Shown here: piece by piece, positions 5,594 to 15,016 of the stretch
Position numbering within the stretch: the first letter of the stretch is position 1
How the letters are laid out: the number at the start of each line of letters is the position of its first letter
IMG/VR virus record: IMGVR_UViG_3300047510_001118
Span: 1-64,000 of that record
Source of the DNA: a virus
Strand: one strand, 5' to 3'
Length of the DNA: 64,000 nucleotides
Notes under the pieces: model-generated
The model's input: the letters and a program-made list of their open reading frames with translations, nothing else
Database searches by the model: none
What the model was told of the DNA's origin: nothing
Position numbers and translations under genes: made by a program

Positions 5594-5799
5594 AAAATGA
5601 ATTTGTAAGTAGTTGCCCCATCGTTATAGCAACCATTCACCCGTGTAATTAAGCCGGCCGGGACTCGGTACGTCACTTGGAATACTTAACCAACGTGTCT
5701 ATTTTTTGCTAGGGTTTTGCGCCCCCCGTTGCCTTACTATAGTCAGCTCTTCGAAGAAGCCTGCTATAGTGTCTTTCTCTTGCTGACACTTACAAAACT
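5594..5799 (-). other. Large structured tRNA spacer
   Basis: A 206-nt spacer closed by a perfect 9-bp helix: TTTGTAAGT and ACTTACAAA at 5602-5610 and 5788-5796. Internally there are GTGTC/GACAC, a CTATAG/CTATAG stem enclosing CTTC-TTCG-like pairing, and GTTGC/GCAAC. No reading frame. It joins the ends of tRNA-Cys and tRNA-Ile as the other spacers do. Confidence 0.6.
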
Positions 5800-5877
5800 T
5801 GGAGTGAGGAGTCGGATTTGAACCGACGGCTTTACAGTTTTGCAGACTGTTGCATTGGGCCTCTCTGCCATCCTCAC
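5800..5877 (-). tRNA. tRNA-Cys(GCA)
   Basis: Acceptor GTGAGGA/TCCTCAC, discriminator T (typical of Cys), anticodon stem ACAGT/ACTGT with loop CTGCAAA, encoded CCA. Confidence 0.93.
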
Positions 5878-5883
5878 ATTACT

Positions 5884-5960
5884 TGGCGACCCGGGAAGGA
5901 TTTGAACCTCCGACATTTGGTTTTGGAGACCAACGTTCTGCCAGACTGAACTACCGAGCC
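5884..5960 (-). tRNA. tRNA-Trp(CCA)
   Basis: Acceptor GGCTCGG/CCGGGTC with wobble pairs, anticodon stem TTGGT/ACCAA with loop CTCCAAA, discriminator G, encoded CCA. Confidence 0.93.
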
Positions 5961-6232
5961 ATAAATTATAACACACTCACGATCGGGAATCCCTAATCCA
6001 TAAACAAACTATGTCTGTTTATAAAGAATGTGTGTATTAAAACATTCTAACAACGCAGGCTATGCCTTACTACGCTATGAGTGTAGCCGTCCCTATAGAA
6101 TGCTTTAATACGCTACCGTTTTACACATCTAGGTTATCGCCCTAGACTTACCATCAGGTAGGCCGCCCACATTATAGTCTTGTTTAAAGTGTAGACAGGG
6201 TCGCGTTCCCTATACCACTTTACTGCTGAACC
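5961..6232 (-). ncRNA. Candidate structured RNA with alternative stems
   Basis: No reading frame in 272 nt. A 13-position helix with one A-C mismatch joins 6037-6049 and 6096-6108. Part of the same strand (6042-6048) can instead pair perfectly with 6025-6031, so two exclusive folds exist. Another hairpin, CTAGG/CCTAG, lies at 6129-6145, and ATAAACA/TGTTTAT near 6001-6023. It sits downstream of a small gene and upstream of tRNA-Trp, so it would be part of the array transcript. A regulatory or processing RNA is possible. Confidence 0.5.
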
Positions 6233-6415
6233 TTAACGATCAGTGTGCCAAAGAAGACTGCTCTTCTTTAATGCTTCTCTGAGTGTACGGGCTCTGTCAA
6301 ACTTATCTTGAATAAGTTTGCGTGTCTGTTCATCGCTTAATGTATAAGCAGACACGTAAGCCTGTTCAACAATCTTCTTGTTTAATTTTGTGTAATCTAT
6401 GTCTTTTGTTTCCAT
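6233..6415 (-). CDS. Small hypothetical protein
   Basis: 60 residues, charged and predicted helical (METKDIDYTKLNKKIVEQAY and so on). The start codon follows AAGGAGAAAA, a strong ribosome site. It is the first gene left of the 6431-6461 terminator at the head of the tRNA array. I do not recognise it. Confidence 0.65.
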   Translation of the reverse strand: METKDIDYTKLNKKIVEQAYVSAYTLSDEQTRKLIQDKFDRARTLREALKKSSLLWHTDR

Positions 6416-6430
6416 TTTTCTCCTTTAACA

Positions 6431-6461
6431 AACAAAAACCCCAGGGTTTTTAATCCTGGGG
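6431..6461 (-). terminator. Rho-independent terminator
   Basis: On the minus strand CCCCAGG/CCTGGGG with a 9-nt loop is followed by TTTTTGTTTG. It lies between the 48-aa gene and the tRNA-array genes, so it may attenuate rather than stop all transcription from the 6689-6717 promoter. Confidence 0.8.
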
Positions 6462-6490
6462 TCCTTTTGAAGTTTGAGTTTACTTTGTTG

Positions 6491-6637
6491 TTAACTCATG
6501 ATCTCCATGGACCCCGGCTGTAGCTCTGGTGTACGATCATTACCTAGACTAATCTCGCACACTGACCAATAAGAGAGCGCAAAGCCTCCCATTTGGGCTA
6601 TGTGTTTAAATTGTCTTTGTAATGACGTTGTTTTCAT
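6491..6637 (-). CDS. Small protein, 48 aa
   Basis: Starts MKTTSLQRQFKHIAQMGGFA. It lies directly downstream of the strong promoter at 6689-6717 and upstream of a terminator, so it forms a short transcript of its own. An AAGGA lies 14-18 nt upstream of the start and AGAAG is closer. It could be an early protein or a leader. Not recognised. Confidence 0.55.
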   Translation of the reverse strand: MKTTSLQRQFKHIAQMGGFALSYWSVCEISLGNDRTPELQPGSMEIMS

Positions 6638-6688
6638 TTGCTTCTTTTTTTCCTTAAATTGTTAGGCGAATTCCTAACGCATGATCTA

Positions 6689-6717
6689 ATTATAGTGTCG
6701 ATATTTTCTTGCGTCAA
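6689..6717 (-). promoter_or_regulatory. Sigma-70-like promoter heading the tRNA array
   Basis: On the minus strand, TTGACG (6712-6717) and TATAAT (6689-6694) with 17-bp spacing. It faces the 48-aa gene, terminator and tRNA array. Confidence 0.85.
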
Positions 6718-6897
6718 CCAGTTTTGGACGGATTGAACATTGTTAAAATAACAACAGAAATTATCAACTGTTTTATTATATGAGTATTTATATATCTTGT
6801 CAATAACCATTGTAAAATACGGCTAAAACGTTGTTTTTTAGCAACAGCAATAAGAAAATGCCCAACGATAAATATAAGATAACGAGACGAATTACCT

Positions 6898-8322
6898 ATG
6901 GCCATACGAGTACAACGATCACTTAGACTTGATGCTAAAACCAAAAATGAACTAGATAGACTAACCGGCGCCCGCGGAGAAATCTTCTACGACAATACTG
7001 CTAAAACTCTTAGAGTATTTGACGGGAATACTGCCGGCGGCATGGAGTTGCTCAAAGCAGACTTGAGTAACATAGCAGGCAGCACCGGTGGCGGTGGAGG
7101 CGATGTTGATTTTGGTAATAAAAACGTAGTCGCTACAAGTTTTGAAGGGGATTTAACTGGAGATGTTACTGGTACAGTCAGTGATATTTCTAATCATGAC
7201 CTCGGAGATCTTGGAGATGTAAATGTTACAGGAATACAAAGCGGTCAGGTTCTATATTATACAGGATCTGAATGGCAGGCTACAACACTAGAAAGTACAT
7301 TTAACGGCGGAAACGTCGGTGGTATAACTAACTTTCTAAATGCGTTAGAAAGCTCTTCAACATCAACCGGCGGTGTAGTAGTCAGCGGTGGTTTAGGAAT
7401 TGGTAAGAATACTAGAATCGGCGGTAGCCTATTTGTCACAGATAAATTTACTGTAGCGGCTACTACCGGTAACACTGAAGTATCAGGAACACTAAGAGTA
7501 GGCTCAACAGTCGAAGTTCGCAGTCAAGCAGAATTAAGATTTTTTGATTCTGACAATACACAATACATTTCCCTACGATCTCCAACAAACGTTACAACAA
7601 GTTTGATTTTTACATTGCCGGCCACAGACGGTACGTCCGGCCAGGTTTTAACAACCAACGGCTTGGGGCAGTTAAACTGGGCCACTGTTTCCGGAGGCGG
7701 TGGCGGTGGTGGTGGCGGAACAACACCACCAGGTGGATCAAACTCGCAGGTACAGTTTAACAGCAACGGTGAGTTTGCTGGAGACTCTGACTTCACCTAT
7801 GATCAATTAACAAATACGATCACAGTTGGCACTGTACTTGCTGACATTACTGGCGATCTAACAGGAGATGTCACAGGTAATGTCACAGGAGATGTCACAG
7901 GAGATGTCACAGGTAATGTCACAGGTAATGTCACAGGAGATGTCACATCAACAGGAACTAGTACATTCAGTGATGCTGAGATTTCTGGAGGCAGTATAGA
8001 CAATACTCCAGTGGGTGCGACTACAGCCAATTCGGGAGCGTTTACAACATTAACCAGTAACGGTGCTACAACCTTTACTAACAATACAGATAGTACTAGT
8101 GTAGCAACAGGAGCAGTAAAAGTTTCAGGCGGACTAGGTGTTGCTCTAAACACTAATGTTGGTGGATCAATGACAGTAAATAACACTATTACTTCAAACG
8201 GAAACATTGTTGCTAATTCTAATGTAATAATTAACAACACACCAACGCAGTCTAATCATGCTGCAAATAAGTCATATGTGGACAGTCGTGCGTTAGCCCT
8301 TTCGATAGCATTAGGTGGATAA
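6898..8322 (+). CDS. Tail fibre-like structural protein
   Basis: 474 residues, rich in Gly, Thr, Ser, Asn and Val. The N-terminus (MAIRVQRSLRLDAKTKNELD, then GARGEIFYDN) resembles the attachment region of T4-like marine and freshwater phage fibre proteins. A Gly-rich linker follows (about 250-260), then TGDV/TGNV repeats (about 322-349) and a C-terminal beta-rich region ending NKSYVDSRALALSIALGG. No signal peptide. It starts a plus-strand pair with the 2211-aa gene 13 bp downstream. The ribosome site is weak, so the start is probable rather than certain. Role: virion appendage, possibly receptor contact (inference). Confidence 0.8.
   Translation: MAIRVQRSLRLDAKTKNELDRLTGARGEIFYDNTAKTLRVFDGNTAGGMELLKADLSNIAGSTGGGGGDVDFGNKNVVATSFEGDLTGDVTGTVSDISNHDLGDLGDVNVTGIQSGQVLYYTGSEWQATTLESTFNGGNVGGITNFLNALESSSTSTGGVVVSGGLGIGKNTRIGGSLFVTDKFTVAATTGNTEVSGTLRVGSTVEVRSQAELRFFDSDNTQYISLRSPTNVTTSLIFTLPATDGTSGQVLTTNGLGQLNWATVSGGGGGGGGGTTPPGGSNSQVQFNSNGEFAGDSDFTYDQLTNTITVGTVLADITGDLTGDVTGNVTGDVTGDVTGNVTGNVTGDVTSTGTSTFSDAEISGGSIDNTPVGATTANSGAFTTLTSNGATTFTNNTDSTSVATGAVKVSGGLGVALNTNVGGSMTVNNTITSNGNIVANSNVIINNTPTQSNHAANKSYVDSRALALSIALGG
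7861..7944 (+). repeat. Seven 12-bp tandem repeats in fibre gene
   Basis: Seven in-frame copies of ACAGGAGATGTC or its variant ACAGGTAATGTC encode alternating TGDV and TGNV. Near-identity at DNA level suggests recent expansion or a slippage hot-spot that changes fibre length. Confidence 0.9.
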
Positions 8323-8335
8323 TAAGGAATTTTAA

Positions 8336-11300
8336 ATGTCAAAGAAGCAGATTAAAGATTATAGATTTGTACCAGGAGCGATTGCCGAAGCGGCAAATCA
8401 ATATCCTAATGCTGTAGAATTAATTACAGCAAATAAAGATTATATCATTGAAGAAATTATTGGTTACCTAACATTTGCGTCAAATACACCAAGTGTTGCT
8501 CCTGCGTCCTATCCTAATGCTATAGCCCAACTAACAAATAACAAAGAGTTTATCAAAGAAGAAGCCAGTGCTTGGATCGAAGCACAAATCGATGCTGCCA
8601 CAGAGGGACAGCCGTTTTTTGAATATAACTATGACGAAGTCATAAAAGCAAAGTGTAAGCGAGATGTTGGTTATCTAGTTGATGCTTGGATAACGGATAT
8701 AACTGGTGGTGGTAATGCTGACACTATCCGTATCGGAAGAACATATTTCCGTAATGGTGATCCGCAACTACTAAGCCCTACAGAAGAAACAGCGGTTTAT
8801 ACATTTTTAAAAACTTTAATCAATACTAATGTATTGCCTAGAGTAGCGGCAACTTCTTTACAAAGTCCTGTTGTTGCGGCACAGAGTCTTACAGGTTCGG
8901 CAGCAGAGGCTGCGGCTATTACACGGTTTAATACTTTGATTGATATTATTCGTAACTTGATTCCTAACGGATTAACAAGTTTACCTGCTATCTCTTACAA
9001 CTATAATTCAGCATTTATTGGCTATACCTATGATACTGCCAAGTGCCGTAGAGACAGCGGATATATCTTAGACAGTTATATCTATGATATGACCTATGGT
9101 GGAAATAGTTCTACTTGGTATGTAAGTTCCAGATATTGGATACAAGGAATAGCACAGGTCGACGGCAGTCGCCAGCCAGAAATTCTAGCACATACATTTG
9201 CTAGAAATCTCATTAACAATTACATATTACAAAAAATCTTATATCCATCATATCAACTAGTTGAAACCCAAACAGATGTAGGAGGTCCAGTTGAAGCCAG
9301 TTCTTCGACTAAAGTTACTACATTGTCTAATATTCTATTGAATACGATTCAAAACGGTCTAAGCTCATTGCCACGCAACGATGCGCCCGGAAGTCAAGGT
9401 GGAGGATTAATGCCTAACACTGTGGCATTGATCGATGCTAACAAGAGATTTATTGCCGAAGAAGCGGCCGCATATATCGCATATAATGTTACTAATAATA
9501 TTAGTCCATTTGTATTCTTCACATATAATGCTGCCAAATGTGCTAGAGATGTTAGTTATATCATTGAAGGTTACATCACAGATCTTGCCAATGGTGGAAA
9601 TAGACAAACAGTACACAATGCCAGCAAGTATTGGGAAAATGGTGTAGCCGCAGTCGATGGCAGTCGTGAACCAGAAATTTCAACTCATACATTTATTCGA
9701 GATCTAATAGACAACTACATTTTAAATAATGTTGCCTATCCAGCCAAACAAACAGCAGTTCCGCAGACATTTATCAATTCTATACAATCAGAAGTGTTTG
9801 CTCAGACTAGAATTAAAGAACTGTCAAATACGGTATTAGAAGTTATAGAATATGGATTAGATTATCTTCCTACTACGGTTTCAAATCGAGGGTACATTAA
9901 AATACAGGGATTCTATAAACTCAAAGATTTCTTGTTAGTAACAAACACTAATAGAAACATCATACTTTATAACTTTGCTGATCCTAACTCAGCGGCTGAA
10001 GTCACCTACAGTGAATTCGCAGATTCTGACTTCCCGGCATTTGGAGCCACTGCTGATAAAATTACTACATTAACTTTTGATGTAGATACCACAGGTATGA
10101 TGGTCACTGACAATATTCAAATATTTGTCGAAGAAAAATATACTACAGTTAAACAAAGTCCAATTGGTTCAGATGCCATGGAACGTATGAAAGTTGGTAT
10201 TCCCCAGGCCATGCTTGACGCTGACTTTGAATACGGTCTACAACCCACCAAATGGCAGACAATCAGTTTGATGAGAAGTTATCCATCTGTTTATGAAATT
10301 CCAGGCACCGACGTACAGGTTTCGTTAGTGGTCACAGATGCCAGCGCAGGAACAGCAGGTATTGGTGCTAGCCTCATTACAGTTACCACTGTTGCGGCAC
10401 ACGAATTAGTCGTAGGAGATCCTATCACAATCAAGGCGCTGGCTAACACTGTTACTGGATTTAGCCGAGCAGAGGGTAGTTTCTTGGTTAACAGCGTACC
10501 AGCCGCTAATCAATTTACTTTCTATGCTAAGAGTAAAGTTGGTACTACTAATGGACAAGTATTGGCCACAACATATACACAGTTGCGTAAGGGTGATTTT
10601 TATACCGGCGCATCGGTCGGTCAACCGACATTTAGTGTGGCTTCAAACGGAAGTTCGGGATCCTTTACTACAAACTTAATCACTCTCAGCGGCAGCGACT
10701 TTATTGCGTTTACAGGTACAGCACCGCCAGTAGGAGCCCCCTTAATTGCCGCCGGCATTAATACTGGTACACAAATAACTGCGGTTGTAGGATCCGGTGG
10801 TACTGCGGCTTCAACTACTTTGATTTCAAATGCTGAAGTCGGCGAGTCGACAATTACAGTTAACAATACCACTGGCATATCACCAGGTTTAGCCTTTGAT
10901 CGGGGTGATGGTAGATCTATACGTGTTACTCAAGTTTTAGGTTCAGCAATCAGCCTCAGCGATCCATTAACAGCAAGGATCCTAGGAACTAACGCTTCAT
11001 ACACTGGCCTAACTGGAACATACTCCGGAGTTGACGGAAGTGGAGCAGTATTCACAGTTTCTAGAGCAGGCGCAACATATTCTGCTTCTCCTTCGAATCC
11101 TGGTGAAGGTTATTCCGTTGGTCAAACCTTTACAATTTCAGGAACAAGTTTAGAAGGAACAGCACCGGCTAATAATGCTACATTAACTATCACAGCCGCA
11201 AGTAATAGAAAGACTGTGGCTAGTTTTGATCCATTATCATTATTTGGCGGAGCAAATTATTCACAGACAACTAATATTGCCACTACTGGCGGCGACGGTA

Positions 11301-14300
11301 CAGGATTAACAGTTGATGTTACCCTAGATGGAAACGGAACTATTCTAACTGTAGCAGTTAATAATGCTGGTCAGAATTACAATGTTGGCAATGTGGTCAA
11401 CATTAGACAGGGTCGTGTACAGCAGGCCAATATTGATCAAGCGGGCACAGGATACACTACAGGAACAAAAGCAACTAGTACTGCTGGTTCTGGTTCTGGA
11501 CTAACTTTATCTGTTACTGCTAACAACATCAATGGTGTAGGCGGATTAAACTTAGTCAGTGCTGGTACAGGTTACAGTTCAGGATCTGCTAATACCACAG
11601 GTGGTGGCGGTACTGGCTTGGTCGTTAACGTCCAAGCAGAACCTGTTGGCGGAGCATCTACTATTTCTCTTACAAATCCGGGATCAGGCTACAGTGACGG
11701 GTCATCTAGCACTACTGCTATAACTGGCTCAGGATCTGGATTGAGTGTTAACCTTACTACCAGCGGCGGCGTAATTTCTAATGCTACCATAATGCCTAGC
11801 ATGAAAGGTTCTGGATATGTTGTTGGTAACCAATTAACTGTTAACGGCGGCAACGGTGATGCTGTTATCACAGTCACAGCAGTTACAAACGGACAAGTAG
11901 TTGGTCTAACTGTTGATCAACAGGGTAGCGGTTATACCAACGGTGGAACTATCACTGTCACGGGCGGTAGCGGCACTGCTACAGCAACAATTACCTCAGT
12001 AACCAATGGACAGATTACACAAATTGCTGTGGTAAATCCTGGATTAGGTTACGTTAACGGTGACACTGTTAACATATTAGGTGGTACTGGTGGTACCGCT
12101 ACTATCGCTAATATTGAAGGCGAAGCAGTTATCGCAATAGCATCAGTTAACGCAGGTGGTCTAATACAAACAGTCAGCGCAACTGGAACACCGGTTAGTG
12201 CGCCAACTAGAAATTTCTTAAGTGCTGTTACATTGAGCGAAGTAACATCGGCGCAGATTGCATCTGGCGTAACAGTGACCTATAGTGCTATTGCTACAAT
12301 CCAAGTTGACTTTGCTTCAGAGCACGGATTCGTTCCAGGAAATAGTATTATTACTTCTATTTCTAGTACTGGTTCAAATCATCAATTGGCAGCAGGCCCA
12401 TTCTATATTGAATCAACGCCTTTGCCTACAAGAATTCGATATACGGCTAGAACTTCAGGAACAGTTGACACGAATAGTGTTATAACAGGAACTATATATG
12501 CTAGGCCCGACAGTTATTATGTACATAGACCATTTGATGGTGGTGTACAGTTAGGTACAGGCGGACCACAACACGGTGCTGGTGCTGTTCGTCAAAGTAA
12601 AAAATATATCCGTTATCAATCTGGTAAGGGAGTTATGTATAACACCGGAGCCCTATTTGCTCCCAGTTACGATCTTAGAAGTGCCACAGCCAGCGGCACA
12701 GCAGTTGGATCTCTGATCACGATTACCACAGACGACACCGACCACGGATGCCAAGTCGGTGCTGGTATTAATATCACTGGTATCGCTACCAGTGGTTACA
12801 ATGGACAATATATCGTATCCGACGTCATTGATGAAAGAACTCTAAGAGTTCAAGCAATTAGAACACTAGGAGCAACATCTGCGGTATTAACTAACAGTGC
12901 TCAGATAGCAGTTCGTAGTTGGCACGGTGCTACGGTCCGAGCAGGTGCGTTTGACGACCAAAACGGAATGTTCTGGCAGTATGACGGACAGAGATTGGCA
13001 GTTGTAAAGCGTTCAAGTACTTTCCAAATTGCTGGAGTTATCAGCGTTAACTCGGATTCAAATGCTGTTACAGGAACTAATACACGATTTACGCAACAAT
13101 TAGCCGCAGGGGATAAAATTGTTCTACGCGGTATGAGTCATACTGTAACTCGTGTGATCAGCGATACATCGATGACCGTTGCTCCTGACTATAGAGGTGT
13201 TAATAATGTATCCAATGTAAAAATTTGTAAAACAGTTGATGATTTATATCCTCAAGAATATTGGAATACAGATCCATGTAACGGATCAGGACCCAGCGGG
13301 TACAATATTGACATCACTAAAATGCAGATGATCGGACTACAGTATACATGGTATGGTGCTGGATTTATTGATTTTATGCTACGTGGTGCTGATGGAAATT
13401 ATGTATTTGCTAATCGTATTCGAAATAGCAACGTGAACACAGAAGCGTTTATGCGTACAGGTAACTTACCAGTTAGATACGAAGTTACCAATGAAGGAGC
13501 AAAGAGTGTATTGACTTCGGCAATGACTGCTTCTCAAACAACAATTCCATTAGAAGATACATATTGGTTCCCTAATAACGGTATTGTAATGATTAACAAT
13601 GAGTTGATTGCCTATACTGGTAGAACTTCTACACAGTTAACTGGCTGTACTAGAGCTACACAGATGAGTTTATTTGTAGGCGGTAGCCAAAGAAGTTTCT
13701 CAGCAGGTTCTGCTAGTACGCATTCAGCAGGAGCAGGTGTTATTCTAGTTAGCAATACTGTTACTCCGATTATTAGTCACTGGGGTAGTGCGTTTTTAAC
13801 AGACGGTAGATTTGACGAAGACCGTGGCTACATTTTTAACTATACTGCTACTAACGTCAGTGTGTCGACTACTAGACAAACTGCGTTCTTAATTCGATTA
13901 GCACCTAGCGTATCAAATGCTATTGTTGGTGACTTAGGCGATAGAGAATTATTAAACAAGGCGCAGTTGCTATTACAATCGATTGAAATTACTGCTGATA
14001 CAGGTACAGGAGGTATGGTTATTGAAGGTGTATTAAATCCTCAAAACTATCCTATTAATCCAGCAGACATCACATGGAACGGATTACAAAATGCTGCACA
14101 AGGTGGTCAGCCAAGTTTTGCGCAGATCGCTCCGGGTGGTTCAGTTAATTGGTCCAGCGGGGTTGAAACTACAACAGCCTCTGCCACCACATCTAGCAGT
14201 TTAACAGGATCTGTAACTGCTAGAATGGTTTATAATAACAGTGGTAATTTGACTACTAGTCCAACTCGAAGTATCACAACAAATCAACGTAAAATTTACT

Positions 14301-14971
14301 TTTTAGAATCAGACTATCAAACGTATATCAATACTAACGGTTTATTAGCAGGAGATGAAATTTCTGGTACAGGTCTAGCATCCGGTACCACGATTACTAG
14401 TTTTGATGGGTTTTCAACAAATATTATTGGAACCCTATATAGAGGTGTTAATATTAGTGCTTTTCCAACAAGCAACGTTGGAACTGTTGCTTCGCTAACT
14501 GTAACTCGATCTTATAGGACCAGCTCAACTAGTACTATACATTTCCAACAAGTAAGTTGGGAAAGTAGTGGAGCCAAGGCTGGTACTGAAGTCACTGACG
14601 TGTTGTTTCCGGCTAATACATTTGTAAGCTCGGCAACATTAAGTAATTTCTACGGCACTAGTTATTATAGAGTAAGTTTTAGCCAAACATCAACGTCTAC
14701 AGCAATAACTCCTGGAACAACGACGATTACATTTAAGTTTGGTCAACCGCCATATGCTAAACCAGGAGAAACTGTGTTCTCATTCGTGGCATCGCCCGGC
14801 GGAACATCAAATCTTAATCTTGATGAACTTAAAGAATTAACTAATACTACATTAGGTGGTAGAGGTACATTCCCAAATGGTCCAGACGTGCTAGCCATTA
14901 ACGTTTATAAAGCCGCAGGTACGGCTATCAATGCTAATATTGTGTTACGTTGGGGCGAAGCGCAGGCCTAA
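8336..14971 (+). CDS. Giant virion structural protein, 2211 aa
   Basis: Very large beta-rich protein. The N-terminal quarter holds three diverged copies of a domain marked by AKC(K/R/A)RD followed by G/S-Y-(L/I)-(V/L/I) and a T-x-G-G-N segment, at about residues 105, 235 and 400. The middle (about 880-1300) is a run of short Gly-rich repeats such as GTGYSSGS and GSGYTNGG, expected for a beta-solenoid or extended fibre. The C-terminal third has no repeats I recognise. AAGGAATTTTAA precedes the ATG. A bidirectional terminator follows. It is likely a baseplate or tail-fibre component of a large myovirus (inference from size, repeats and neighbour). Confidence 0.8.
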   Translation: MSKKQIKDYRFVPGAIAEAANQYPNAVELITANKDYIIEEIIGYLTFASNTPSVAPASYPNAIAQLTNNKEFIKEEASAWIEAQIDAATEGQPFFEYNYDEVIKAKCKRDVGYLVDAWITDITGGGNADTIRIGRTYFRNGDPQLLSPTEETAVYTFLKTLINTNVLPRVAATSLQSPVVAAQSLTGSAAEAAAITRFNTLIDIIRNLIPNGLTSLPAISYNYNSAFIGYTYDTAKCRRDSGYILDSYIYDMTYGGNSSTWYVSSRYWIQGIAQVDGSRQPEILAHTFARNLINNYILQKILYPSYQLVETQTDVGGPVEASSSTKVTTLSNILLNTIQNGLSSLPRNDAPGSQGGGLMPNTVALIDANKRFIAEEAAAYIAYNVTNNISPFVFFTYNAAKCARDVSYIIEGYITDLANGGNRQTVHNASKYWENGVAAVDGSREPEISTHTFIRDLIDNYILNNVAYPAKQTAVPQTFINSIQSEVFAQTRIKELSNTVLEVIEYGLDYLPTTVSNRGYIKIQGFYKLKDFLLVTNTNRNIILYNFADPNSAAEVTYSEFADSDFPAFGATADKITTLTFDVDTTGMMVTDNIQIFVEEKYTTVKQSPIGSDAMERMKVGIPQAMLDADFEYGLQPTKWQTISLMRSYPSVYEIPGTDVQVSLVVTDASAGTAGIGASLITVTTVAAHELVVGDPITIKALANTVTGFSRAEGSFLVNSVPAANQFTFYAKSKVGTTNGQVLATTYTQLRKGDFYTGASVGQPTFSVASNGSSGSFTTNLITLSGSDFIAFTGTAPPVGAPLIAAGINTGTQITAVVGSGGTAASTTLISNAEVGESTITVNNTTGISPGLAFDRGDGRSIRVTQVLGSAISLSDPLTARILGTNASYTGLTGTYSGVDGSGAVFTVSRAGATYSASPSNPGEGYSVGQTFTISGTSLEGTAPANNATLTITAASNRKTVASFDPLSLFGGANYSQTTNIATTGGDGTGLTVDVTLDGNGTILTVAVNNAGQNYNVGNVVNIRQGRVQQANIDQAGTGYTTGTKATSTAGSGSGLTLSVTANNINGVGGLNLVSAGTGYSSGSANTTGGGGTGLVVNVQAEPVGGASTISLTNPGSGYSDGSSSTTAITGSGSGLSVNLTTSGGVISNATIMPSMKGSGYVVGNQLTVNGGNGDAVITVTAVTNGQVVGLTVDQQGSGYTNGGTITVTGGSGTATATITSVTNGQITQIAVVNPGLGYVNGDTVNILGGTGGTATIANIEGEAVIAIASVNAGGLIQTVSATGTPVSAPTRNFLSAVTLSEVTSAQIASGVTVTYSAIATIQVDFASEHGFVPGNSIITSISSTGSNHQLAAGPFYIESTPLPTRIRYTARTSGTVDTNSVITGTIYARPDSYYVHRPFDGGVQLGTGGPQHGAGAVRQSKKYIRYQSGKGVMYNTGALFAPSYDLRSATASGTAVGSLITITTDDTDHGCQVGAGINITGIATSGYNGQYIVSDVIDERTLRVQAIRTLGATSAVLTNSAQIAVRSWHGATVRAGAFDDQNGMFWQYDGQRLAVVKRSSTFQIAGVISVNSDSNAVTGTNTRFTQQLAAGDKIVLRGMSHTVTRVISDTSMTVAPDYRGVNNVSNVKICKTVDDLYPQEYWNTDPCNGSGPSGYNIDITKMQMIGLQYTWYGAGFIDFMLRGADGNYVFANRIRNSNVNTEAFMRTGNLPVRYEVTNEGAKSVLTSAMTASQTTIPLEDTYWFPNNGIVMINNELIAYTGRTSTQLTGCTRATQMSLFVGGSQRSFSAGSASTHSAGAGVILVSNTVTPIISHWGSAFLTDGRFDEDRGYIFNYTATNVSVSTTRQTAFLIRLAPSVSNAIVGDLGDRELLNKAQLLLQSIEITADTGTGGMVIEGVLNPQNYPINPADITWNGLQNAAQGGQPSFAQIAPGGSVNWSSGVETTTASATTSSSLTGSVTARMVYNNSGNLTTSPTRSITTNQRKIYFLESDYQTYINTNGLLAGDEISGTGLASGTTITSFDGFSTNIIGTLYRGVNISAFPTSNVGTVASLTVTRSYRTSSTSTIHFQQVSWESSGAKAGTEVTDVLFPANTFVSSATLSNFYGTSYYRVSFSQTSTSTAITPGTTTITFKFGQPPYAKPGETVFSFVASPGGTSNLNLDELKELTNTTLGGRGTFPNGPDVLAINVYKAAGTAINANIVLRWGEAQA

Positions 14972-14973
14972 AA

Positions 14974-15003
14974 GAAAAGGCTCCCTAGGGAGCCTTTATT
15001 GTT
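14974..15003. terminator. Bidirectional terminator
   Basis: AAAGGCTCCC/GGGAGCCTTT is a near-perfect palindrome flanked by A-rich and T-rich tracts, between convergent genes. Confidence 0.85.
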
Positions 15004-15016
15004 TTATCAAAACAAT

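Noticed and set aside
960-5960. Integration (att) site in the tRNA array
   Set aside because: No integrase gene is visible, and the tRNA fragments are better explained by the HNH insertion.
7861-7944. Regular short repeats as a possible CRISPR array
   Set aside because: Units are 12 bp without spacers and in frame within a fibre gene; they encode TGDV/TGNV.
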